From Bacteroidota bacterium (GTDB lineage: Bacteria; Bacteroidota; Bacteroidia; Chitinophagales; Chitinophagaceae): 22,578 nt of DNA. The stretch's first letter is position 1, and every line of letters begins with the position of its first letter. A program made the translations under genes and the position numbers. The DNA is taken from the NCBI GenBank assembly GCA_023422565.1, contig JAFAGR010000086.1, positions 1 to 22,578 on the forward strand, given 5' to 3'. The notes under the pieces were generated by a model. That model was given only the letters and a program-made list of their open reading frames with translations. It had not been told where the DNA came from and ran no database searches. Positions 15,040 to 21,230 of this stretch are shown one piece after another.

Positions 15040-15399
15040 ATGCTGGCAAAAATAGAAGAACTCATCAACCAGTTAAAAGCTTATGCAGATACGAGAATCG
15101 CACTTGCAAAACTTGAGGCCGCGAAAAAAACCTCGCAGGTACTTTCATCTGCAATCGCATTTATTCTTGTAGCGCTTGTTTTTTTTCTTTTCATGCTCAT
15201 GATAAGTATTGCAGGAGCATGGGCCTTGGGAGATTGGTTCGGCTCGATGCCTCTCGGGTTTCTTGCCGTGGCTGTTATCTACCTTATCATCTGCCTGATC
15301 ATCTGGGCATCCAGGGAGAAATTTTTGAGAGTGCCTATCATGAATAGCATGATCAGGCAATTGTTTCCTGACGATGGCCCGCATGAGGCGAAAAAATAA
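15040..15399 (+). CDS. Small holin-X-like (Phage_holin_3_6-type) membrane protein
   Basis: This 119-residue protein has an amphipathic helix (about 1-32, MLAKIEELINQLKAYADTRI, then ALAKLEAAKKT) followed by two transmembrane helices (about 35-62 and 70-90) and a short basic/acidic cytosolic tail. The layout matches the chromosomal family called putative actinobacterial holin-X/phage holin 3_6. Despite the name these are common host membrane proteins with no shown lytic role, often beside stress genes. No phage gene is nearby. It is last in the rightward run, and its stop codon is only 9 bp from the stop of the converging Rrf2 gene. Confidence 0.75.
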   Translation: MLAKIEELINQLKAYADTRIALAKLEAAKKTSQVLSSAIAFILVALVFFLFMLMISIAGAWALGDWFGSMPLGFLAVAVIYLIICLIIWASREKFLRVPIMNSMIRQLFPDDGPHEAKK

Positions 15400-15411
15400 T
15401 CAGTTTGATTA
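15397..15411. repeat. Short A/T-rich inverted repeat spanning both convergent stop codons
   Basis: TAATCA (15397-15402) and TGATTA (15406-15411) flank GTT. The arms contain the TAA of the plus-strand gene and the TAA of the Rrf2 gene. The stem is short and A/T-rich with no U-tract, so it is a poor terminator, and no other hairpin terminator is visible at this junction. Confidence 0.4.
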
Positions 15412-15840
15412 TGTGGAAAGGTAGGCAATGCCTGAACTTACGGGATCGCAAAGGTCAATCACCTTTTTTGTTTTGAAAATTCGCTCTGCCATATCGCGGG
15501 ATTCTTTGTACTCGAAATGAATGGGGCAGGGGCGCGATGCGGAACATTGGGCCAGGCCAAGGCCGCACTCTTTAAACACAAGTTTGCCATCTATGGCTTC
15601 CACTATTGATATGATTGGAAGCTTGCGTTGTTCTTTGGAAATATAAAAACCACCGCTGGGCCCTTTTATGCTTTTAATGACACCGTTTCGCACCAGGGTT
15701 TGCAATAGTTTGCCAACGGTATGCTCGCTGGCCTGAATGGCAGTGGCAATTTCCCTGATACCTGAATTTTGGCCCGATTCAAATTTCGAGCAAAGGAAGA
15801 TCACTGCCTTGATTGCTGTTTTACAGGTTAAGCTAAGCAT
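15409..15840 (-). CDS. Rrf2-family transcriptional regulator with Cys3-His cluster site (NsrR/IscR-like)
   Basis: This 143-residue winged-helix regulator begins MLSLTCKTAIKAVIFL, the standard Rrf2 start. The HTH region holds REIATAIQASEHTVGKLLQTLV (split about 29-50) and the wing GPSGGFYIS (60-68). The cluster loop reads ECGLGLAQCSASRPCPIH: Cys92, Cys99, Cys105 and His108. IscR uses Cys92/98/104-His107 and NsrR uses three similarly spaced cysteines, so an Fe-S cofactor is likely, with one extra residue between the first two ligands. It is the last gene of a six-gene operon headed by an Fe-S repair protein, one base after the DUF59 gene, so it is probably autoregulated through the 19713-19742 palindrome. 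NO sensing is inferred from context; sensing of Fe-S status is the alternative. Confidence 0.92.
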   Translation of the reverse strand: MLSLTCKTAIKAVIFLCSKFESGQNSGIREIATAIQASEHTVGKLLQTLVRNGVIKSIKGPSGGFYISKEQRKLPIISIVEAIDGKLVFKECGLGLAQCSASRPCPIHFEYKESRDMAERIFKTKKVIDLCDPVSSGIAYLST

Positions 15841-15841
15841 G

Positions 15842-16168
15842 CTATTTATTTAAAAAATTTTTCCCCGTCTCGCTTATTCGATCCTTGCTCCACGCGGGAT
15901 CAAATACAAGGTTAATTTCCACCTTCATTTTTGGAAATGCGTTTAACAGGGCATTCTCCACATCGCCTACAATCGCCGAGCCCATGGGGCAGAAGCGGGT
16001 GGTTAATGTCATGCTGCAATATATGGTGTTTGCAGCCTTATCAAAGTCGATCTGGTAGATCAGGCCAAGATCAATAACGTTCAGTTGAATTTCAGGATCC
16101 ATTACCTCACGCAATGCAGTCTCTGCAGTTTTAAAAAGTTCCGGATTATTCGTGATAAATCTTTCCAT
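15842..16168 (-). CDS. DUF59/MIP18-family Fe-S cluster assembly factor
   Basis: This 108-residue single-domain protein of the MIP18/DUF59 family (SufT/PaaD-like) helps mature Fe-S proteins. Its hallmarks are ALREVMDPEIQLNVIDLGLIY (split 18-38) with the DPE motif, and LTTRFCPMG (55-63) with the conserved Cys60, the likely cluster or metal ligand. The C terminus contains VFDPAWSKDRIS, a family motif. It lies 2 bp after the oxidase-like gene and 1 bp before the Rrf2 gene, clearly in one operon. With RIC at the head of the same operon, the natural reading is re-assembly of clusters damaged by NO or oxidants. Assignment to the family is firm; its client proteins are unknown. Confidence 0.92.
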   Translation of the reverse strand: MERFITNNPELFKTAETALREVMDPEIQLNVIDLGLIYQIDFDKAANTIYCSMTLTTRFCPMGSAIVGDVENALLNAFPKMKVEINLVFDPAWSKDRISETGKNFLNK

Positions 16169-16170
16169 GC

Positions 16171-17448
16171 CTACAGTTGTTTTCTAAAAATCATCAACCA
16201 AACGCTTTTATTATAAATTAAAGCCGCAATTATAAGTAATGCCGCACTTACATTCACAAGCATTTTGTAGGAGAGGCATACTGAAACGGCAAGCGTTGCT
16301 ACGCCCGCCATGTAAGCTATCATCATATAAAGGAAATCTCTTTCGCTATATAACGTCCGAGGGTCGTTTGGCTGATTAGAAAGAGGATTGGCCGCGCGAA
16401 GTTTTGTCCAGATAATAAATGGCAAAGTTTTAAAGGTCATGCCAAAAATAATTGCCGTAAGCCATCCGAAGAAAATCGTAATTCCATATACGGTAATGAA
16501 CGGCTGCTCCCTGGCATCCGGAAAAAAACCTGATATGAGAAATAATATCATCAAAGGAAAAGCGATGGCCGCAACTGCTCCGAGCGATAATTTAACCGGC
16601 ATATCCACACGTTTGCGTAGCCGTTCTTTATAACACCGGAAGCAATAGAAGGCAAACAGAATGATCGAAGAGGTGATCAGAAAGGCCGGCAGCATGTATC
16701 CTTCACCGTTATTGAATTGAAACTGCACGATGAACACGAGTATAGCTACATTTATTAGAAAATAAACTGCGTATAACAATTTCCTGTTCTCATATTTCGA
16801 AATAAGGAACATCGGAATAAGTTTTGAACCCACTCCGGTTACGAGCAACAGAAACCACCCTGCAATTCCGATATGGGCATGCAGGGTAAGAAAGTGCAGG
16901 GAATCCTGCTGCAGGATCTGTTGTGTAAAATTGATGGCCAGTAAAAGGCCCAGAAGTGTGGTTAGCAACAGCCAGAGAGAAGCGCTGAAGATGAATAGCG
17001 CATGGATGTCCGTCTTCGGCTTTCGCGTAAAACTGAGCAGGAGGTTTATTACATAGCATATAATGGACAGGTTTATCAATGTTCCGCCAAGCGTAACAAA
17101 AAAGGCCAGGTCAAATACCAGGAAGCCGTAAACCAGTAATGGAATGCCCGTGGCTGCAAGTATAAATGTTGCGATCGCGAGTTTAGTACTGTACAGCGAT
17201 GTTTCAATAAGCACCGGAATCAACTGGTGGCTTGCGCCAAGAATGATCATGGTGGCCCAGCCTAATGCCATTAAATGTGTTAGTGCGATCACCTTAGGTT
17301 GAAAATGATGGCCCATCAATTCACTTGAAGAAAAAAACACCAGTATGGTAGCTGCGAGCAGGCAGAGCGCTGCATAGGCATAGAAAGGAATAACCGCACG
17401 ATGGGAAGTGGTGGGAGCGATATTGGTATGGGTTGAGGTAACCGTCAT
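16171..17448 (-). CDS. 12-TM heme-copper-oxidase subunit I-like membrane protein (possible NnrS-like role)
   Basis: This 425-residue protein has about twelve transmembrane helices. Three copies of the pattern GW-x6-G-x4-(L/T)-(I/L)-P occur at G63-P78, G197-P212 and G328-P343, that is in helices 2, 6 and 10, spaced 134 and 131 residues apart. This matches the threefold 4-helix plan of heme-copper oxidase subunit I. His58 (helix 2) and His192 (helix 6) sit five residues before the Gly-Trp in the first two copies, but the third copy has no His, and the helix-7 His pair is absent, so the CuB/high-spin heme centre of a true oxidase or NorB is missing. Family members are often annotated as cytochrome oxidase subunit I. 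A heme-binding NO-stress protein, functionally like NnrS, is my inference. Its ATG overlaps the preceding gene's stop by 4 bp. Confidence 0.75.
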   Translation of the reverse strand: MTVTSTHTNIAPTTSHRAVIPFYAYAALCLLAATILVFFSSSELMGHHFQPKVIALTHLMALGWATMIILGASHQLIPVLIETSLYSTKLAIATFILAATGIPLLVYGFLVFDLAFFVTLGGTLINLSIICYVINLLLSFTRKPKTDIHALFIFSASLWLLLTTLLGLLLAINFTQQILQQDSLHFLTLHAHIGIAGWFLLLVTGVGSKLIPMFLISKYENRKLLYAVYFLINVAILVFIVQFQFNNGEGYMLPAFLITSSIILFAFYCFRCYKERLRKRVDMPVKLSLGAVAAIAFPLMILFLISGFFPDAREQPFITVYGITIFFGWLTAIIFGMTFKTLPFIIWTKLRAANPLSNQPNDPRTLYSERDFLYMMIAYMAGVATLAVSVCLSYKMLVNVSAALLIIAALIYNKSVWLMIFRKQL

Positions 17449-18242
17449 GCCGCCCGAAAGATCATTAGGTGAACCTCATCCTTTCCCGTTTCTTTCAACG
17501 TATAATTAAAACCTCTGTCGCCAATTTCAGGAAGAAGGTGAACCGGCACTCTTTTGTGATGAACATGTAATGCATATCCGGCAGGCAGTTCCTTAAGTTC
17601 TTCAAGTATCGTGATCATTGGCAACGGGGCGCTCATCTCTCGCACATCTACAAAGCGGCAATGGTCTTTAAACTTTTCTTCAACTTCCTGCCAGGAATAC
17701 TGGCGATTTACTGTTTCAGCAGGCGCTTCTTTTAATTCAACACGCTTAAAAAAGGTGTGAAATTCAAGTTCGCTTTTTTGAATTGAAACAATTTCAAATC
17801 CTCTTTTCTCCAATAAGGAGATCAGCGGAACAGGTTCAAAGGAGTTGATGATGCAGAAGGCATCACCAGGCGCTACGTTGGTTGCAAGTGCCATGATCTG
17901 TTTTAAGGGATCGCCGCCTGCAGACAATACCGGCCTCGCATCAAATACATTTTTGGCAAGCACAACCGGAGCTTTCTTATCCGCGCTTTTCACTTCAGGC
18001 GACACTTCTTCATTGGTTTCATCAACTGTAAAACCGAGCGGGCGAAGCACTTCGTAAAAAGAAGTTACCGGGCAACCGCCGATCTTGGCGGCCATGAATA
18101 TGGAAGTTCGTGGCGCCATGATCTTGCGGAGAATTGGATTTTTTAGCTTTTCATATTTCTGGTTCAATGATACAATGGCATCAAGAGCTGCCTGATTAAA
18201 TTTAAAAAGGCTGTTCAATTTGGTATTGGCATTTATCTGCAT
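17445..18242 (-). CDS. DUF1858-DUF2249-DUF2249 protein
   Basis: This 265-residue soluble protein has three parts. Residues 1-70 resemble DUF1858 (INANTKLNSLFKFN... ending IGGCPVTSFYEVLRPLG), a helical domain also found at the N terminus of ScdA-type proteins. Residues about 97-168 are a first DUF2249 domain (FDARPVLSAGGDPL..., GDAFCIINSFEPVPL). Residues about 195-263 are a second, better-kept one (FVDVREMSAPLPM..., GYALHVHHKRVPVHLLPEI). DUF2249 is a TusA-like alpha/beta fold found beside Fe-S repair and denitrification genes; its chemistry is not known. It has Cys57, Cys130 and Cys195, and the His-rich HVHHKRVPVH (226-235) may bind metal. Its start overlaps the stop of the lipoprotein gene by one base (TAATG), and its stop overlaps the next start by 4 bp, so all three genes are translationally coupled. 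Confidence 0.85.
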   Translation of the reverse strand: MQINANTKLNSLFKFNQAALDAIVSLNQKYEKLKNPILRKIMAPRTSIFMAAKIGGCPVTSFYEVLRPLGFTVDETNEEVSPEVKSADKKAPVVLAKNVFDARPVLSAGGDPLKQIMALATNVAPGDAFCIINSFEPVPLISLLEKRGFEIVSIQKSELEFHTFFKRVELKEAPAETVNRQYSWQEVEEKFKDHCRFVDVREMSAPLPMITILEELKELPAGYALHVHHKRVPVHLLPEIGDRGFNYTLKETGKDEVHLMIFRAA

Positions 18243-18727
18243 TATGCAAAGTATTGTGGATACAATTTTACCTGGTTATTTATTTTTTCAACTGAGGCTG
18301 CACCTTCCTCCGCTGATGTTACGTCACCGAGCTGTTTCACCATTCCCATCAGTGGTTCCAGCCAAAGATGAAGTGCATCATGGTCGGCTCCTTTCATTCT
18401 GCATTCCTTTACCATTTTTTCAACTCCGGATTGCAGGGATGCATGAAGTGCTTTGTAATCTTCCAGTTTTTTCTCTTTGCCATCGTTAAAGCTTACCACC
18501 ATTTTTTCGATAGAAGCCACATTGTTATTAGTGCTTTCATCGGCCTTCCATTTCTCTCCATTGTTAAGGCTGAGTTCGGGCGCGGTGGTTTCTGCTGCCG
18601 GTACTGTCGCCTCTGTTTTAACGGCATTGTTGTGATCATGCCCTGAAGCTCCGTTTGTGCTGGAGTCTTTGTTGTTGCAGGCAGCGAATGTCAGTACAAG
18701 CGCGGCTAAGGTTACCAGAAGTTTCAT
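18242..18727 (-). CDS. Unknown lipoprotein of the Fe-S/NO stress operon
   Basis: This 161-residue protein has a clear lipoprotein signal: LLVTLAALVLTFAAC, with Cys17 as the lipidated residue. Residues 18-56 are a flexible Ser/Thr/Ala/Asn-rich linker that includes the short His cluster GHDHNN (29-34). Residues about 57-161 are a helical domain starting NNGEKWKADESTNNN, then repeated amphipathic helices with ECRMKGADHDALHLWLEPLM (108-127). His95, His116 and His120 could be metal or heme ligands in a four-helix bundle, but I recognise no named family. Its position, one base after RIC and overlapping the DUF2249 gene by one base, ties it to the same response on the periplasmic or outer-membrane side. 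Confidence 0.8.
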   Translation of the reverse strand: MKLLVTLAALVLTFAACNNKDSSTNGASGHDHNNAVKTEATVPAAETTAPELSLNNGEKWKADESTNNNVASIEKMVVSFNDGKEKKLEDYKALHASLQSGVEKMVKECRMKGADHDALHLWLEPLMGMVKQLGDVTSAEEGAASVEKINNQVKLYPQYFA

Positions 18728-18728
18728 A

Positions 18729-19676
18729 TTAATTATTTTGATTTTCGAGAGCTAGTGCTTTTGGAAATAGTATATTATTTTCGAGGTGTACATGCAGGTG
18801 CAGGTCGGTTTCAAAATCTTCCAGCATGCGGAATAACAGGCTATAGCTTGCACAGGCGTCTTGTGGCAGCGTGTAATTATTTGTAAGCCTGCGGATCTCT
18901 TCCAGGTTTTTGCCCACTTCTTCATGTTCCATTTCCATAACCGTTATCGGGCTCTTCACTGTGCCTGCCCCGGCGAAATTGCCTGTGCTTTCCTTGCCGG
19001 CCAGCTGCTTGATAAATGGAAACAGAATCTGCTCTTCCTTGATCATATGCGTTGAAAGCTCCTGGTAGATCTCTTCTACAAGCGACTGAACCGTTAACAA
19101 TTCAGGATGGCTGTTTCCGTGTACTTGCGCGACTTTCAATGCATATTGGCGAATGTCCGGCATTGTCTTTCTTACATAGGCGTGATGCGTGTTCACGATG
19201 TAGTCTGCAAGAAAATCCAGGCTCCACTCATCATAAGGGATCGGCCTGTAAGAAGGATTTCCATCTGCCTGCTGTAATTCCTTTTCAACCTTTGTTACGT
19301 CAATGCCTTTTTCAGCGCAAGCTTCTTTTACGGTTTTCTTCCCGCCGCAACAGAAGTCAAGCCCGTATTTCTTAAACACTTCGGCTTTCCTCAAGTCTTT
19401 CACCGCCAGTTCGCCCAGTGTTTCTTCTTTCTCACCTTCATTTTTCTTGCTGATGCGCACCTTCCACCATTGCGGGCCCTCTTCAAGGTATTCCCATATA
19501 AAAATATTGCCGCGTTCTCCGAGCAATTGATAATACAGGGGTTTCGGGTCATGGTCGTTGTGAATAGTTAAACTTTCGCCCGGGTTCAATTCATCAAATC
19601 TTACAAAGATGGTAGGGTGCTTTTGCCTTGGCTCAAGAAGCGTTACATTCAGGATGTTTTCAGTTATTGTAGACAT
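18729..19676 (-). CDS. DUF2249-ScdA_N-hemerythrin fusion: di-iron Fe-S cluster repair protein (RIC/YtfE/ScdA type)
   Basis: This 315-residue cytosolic repair protein has three parts. An N-terminal DUF2249 domain (about 10-78, NPGESLTIHNDHDPKPLYYQ) is an extra domain relative to E. coli YtfE (about 220 residues). A ScdA_N domain (about 85-135) has LGELAVKDLRKAEVFKKYG and FCCGGKKT (Cys109/Cys110). A hemerythrin-like di-iron domain (about 150-310) has likely ligands His164 or His165, His210/Glu214 (STHMIKEE), His251 (MEMEHEE) and His295/Glu299 (LHVHLENN), matching the H-x3-E pairs of YtfE. RIC proteins restore Fe-S clusters damaged by NO or peroxide. It heads the six-gene operon, with a TACCTTTG promoter box 17 bp ahead of its ATG and the 30-bp palindrome just upstream. 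Confidence 0.94.
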   Translation of the reverse strand: MSTITENILNVTLLEPRQKHPTIFVRFDELNPGESLTIHNDHDPKPLYYQLLGERGNIFIWEYLEEGPQWWKVRISKKNEGEKEETLGELAVKDLRKAEVFKKYGLDFCCGGKKTVKEACAEKGIDVTKVEKELQQADGNPSYRPIPYDEWSLDFLADYIVNTHHAYVRKTMPDIRQYALKVAQVHGNSHPELLTVQSLVEEIYQELSTHMIKEEQILFPFIKQLAGKESTGNFAGAGTVKSPITVMEMEHEEVGKNLEEIRRLTNNYTLPQDACASYSLLFRMLEDFETDLHLHVHLENNILFPKALALENQNN

Positions 19677-19693
19677 AGTTTTGTTTTAGAATT

Positions 19694-19701
19694 CAAAGGT
19701 A
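19694..19701 (-). promoter_or_regulatory. -7 element (TACCTTTG) of the Fe-S repair operon
   Basis: On the minus strand this is an exact TAnnTTTG match, 17 bp ahead of the RIC ATG at 19676. The position of the -33 box, about 19-22 bp further upstream, falls in the 19713-19742 palindrome. No TTG is present there, so the promoter may be weak or factor-dependent. Confidence 0.6.
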
Positions 19702-19712
19702 TGGAATTATTG

Positions 19713-19742
19713 ATAATAAAAGTAAGTAAATACTTTTATTAT
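19713..19742. promoter_or_regulatory. Perfect 30-bp palindrome: predicted Rrf2 operator
   Basis: ATAATAAAAGTA (19713-19724) and TACTTTTATTAT (19731-19742) are exact reverse complements around AGTAAA. It lies between back-to-back -7 elements: 19701-19694 for the leftward Fe-S repair operon and 19745-19752 for the rightward tryptophanase gene. Twelve-base perfect arms are very unlikely by chance even in A/T-rich DNA. Rrf2 proteins bind as dimers to palindromes of about this size, and the only regulator in the window that fits is the last gene of this operon. Binding would cover the -33 regions of both promoters, which suggests repression. Confidence 0.75.
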
Positions 19743-19744
19743 GT

Positions 19745-19752
19745 TATTTTTG
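19745..19752 (+). promoter_or_regulatory. -7 element (TATTTTTG) of the tryptophanase gene
   Basis: This is an exact TAnnTTTG match on the plus strand, two bases after the palindrome and 40 bp ahead of the ATG at 19793. Its -33 region is occupied by the palindrome, with no clear TTG at the right distance. Confidence 0.5.
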
Positions 19753-19792
19753 CGTTTTATCAATCACTTCAAATTAAAAGCTAAAGACGTTT

Positions 19793-21166
19793 ATGGCCAC
19801 AATCATCGAGCCCTTCAAGATCAAATCCGTTGAGCCTATCTATTTCCGCACAAAGGAGGAAAGGGAAAAAATTCTCCGGGAAGCCCACTATAATCCCTTT
19901 TTGATAAAAGCCCGGGATGTATTGATAGATCTGTTAACCGACAGCGGCACAAGCGCCATGAGCAGCGCACAATGGGCGGGTATTATGACCGGCGATGAGT
20001 CTTATGCGGGAAGCGATAGTTTTTTTCACTTTGAAACTACGGTTAAGGATATTACCGGAATGCCAGTAGTAATTCCCACGCATCAGGGCCGTGCTTCCGA
20101 GAAAATTTTGTTTTCGATAATCGGCGGCAAAGGAAAGTATATTTTAAGCAACACCTTGTTTGACACTACGCGTGCAAACATTGAACATAGTGGTGCAACC
20201 GGTGTGGATCTGCTTTGTGAAGAGGGGAAGAAGCCTGGGGTGCCTGCGCCGTTCAAAGGGAACATGGATATGGAAGCATTGAAAGGTTTTATCACTCAAA
20301 AGGGCGCGGAAAATATACCTCTTTGCATTATAACTGTAACGAACAATTCAGGTGGCGGGCAGCCTGTGAGCATGGCTAACATTAAGGCTGTAAAGGCGGT
20401 GTGTAAGGAATACAATATTCCTTTGTTCATTGACGCCTGTCGGTTTGCGGAGAATTGTTATTTCATCAAAACAAGAGAGGAGGGATATGAAAATAAATCT
20501 ATTCCGGATATTGCCCGTGAGCTTTTTTCTTATGCAGAAGGGTGTACTATGAGTGCAAAGAAAGACGCCTTTGCCAATATCGGCGGTTTCCTCGCTATGC
20601 ATGATGAAAAGCTGGCGATGGAATGCAGGAATCTTTTAGTTATAACAGAAGGATTTCCCACCTACGGCGGACTTGCGGGCCGTGATCTTGAAGCGATTGC
20701 CATAGGCCTTAAAGAAGTGATGGAAGAAAATTATCTTCAGTATCGCATCCGAAGCATTGAATACTTAACAGAAAAACTTGTGGCGGCAGGTGTTCCCGTT
20801 ATGCAACCCGCAGGAGGACATGCAGTTTATCTTGATGCCAAAGCTATGCTTTCACACATTCCCGTTGATCAGTATCCGGGCCAGGCCCTCGTGGGTGCTT
20901 TGTATCTTGAAGGTGGAGTAAGAGGAGTGGAGATCGGATCATTAATGTTCGGCAAGTACAACGACGAAGGTAAACTCATTCCCGGAATGATGGAACTTGT
21001 GAGGCTTGCTATCCCGCGCAGAGTTTACACGCAGAGCCATATAGATTATGTGGCTGATGTAGTTATAGAGGTATATCAAAAGCGCAATGAAATAAAAGGA
21101 TTGCAGATCACTTATGAAAGCCCGGCCTTGCGCCACTTTACTGCGCGTCTAAAGCCTGTGAAATAA
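19793..21166 (+). CDS. tnaA: Tryptophanase (PLP-dependent beta-eliminating lyase)
   Basis: This 457-residue PLP enzyme of the tryptophanase/tyrosine phenol-lyase family splits L-tryptophan to indole, pyruvate and ammonia. The catalytic lysine is Lys257 in MSAKKDAF, with Asp214 (FIDACRFAE) and Arg217 for PLP, and PTHQGRASE (95-103) as cofactor loop. The overall length and numbering match tyrosine phenol-lyase, so residues can be compared directly. Position 124 is Asp (LFDTTRA), as in tryptophanases, where TPL has Thr124. Position 381 is Ile (RGVEIGS), where TPL has Arg381 for the phenol ring. Both favour tryptophanase. Side reactions on cysteine or serine are known for the family. It is divergent from the Fe-S repair operon across a shared palindrome, suggesting common control. 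Confidence 0.9.
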   Translation: MATIIEPFKIKSVEPIYFRTKEEREKILREAHYNPFLIKARDVLIDLLTDSGTSAMSSAQWAGIMTGDESYAGSDSFFHFETTVKDITGMPVVIPTHQGRASEKILFSIIGGKGKYILSNTLFDTTRANIEHSGATGVDLLCEEGKKPGVPAPFKGNMDMEALKGFITQKGAENIPLCIITVTNNSGGGQPVSMANIKAVKAVCKEYNIPLFIDACRFAENCYFIKTREEGYENKSIPDIARELFSYAEGCTMSAKKDAFANIGGFLAMHDEKLAMECRNLLVITEGFPTYGGLAGRDLEAIAIGLKEVMEENYLQYRIRSIEYLTEKLVAAGVPVMQPAGGHAVYLDAKAMLSHIPVDQYPGQALVGALYLEGGVRGVEIGSLMFGKYNDEGKLIPGMMELVRLAIPRRVYTQSHIDYVADVVIEVYQKRNEIKGLQITYESPALRHFTARLKPVK

Positions 21167-21230
21167 TTTTGCAAAACATTAAGGCAAAAGTTTCGCTTCG
21201 GGCGGCCGGGTGTTGTAACTTTTCATTGTA

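Noticed and set aside
15040..15399. Prophage remnant suggested by the holin-like gene
   Set aside because: No phage structural, lysis, integrase or repeat sequences nearby; the family is common as a host membrane protein.
16171..17448. A functional cytochrome oxidase subunit I or NO reductase NorB
   Set aside because: Helix 10 has no His and helix 7 has no His pair, so the catalytic metal centre is absent.
19793..21166. Tyrosine phenol-lyase as the product
   Set aside because: Length and numbering fit, but Asp at 124 and Ile at 381 replace the Thr and Arg that TPL needs for the phenol ring.
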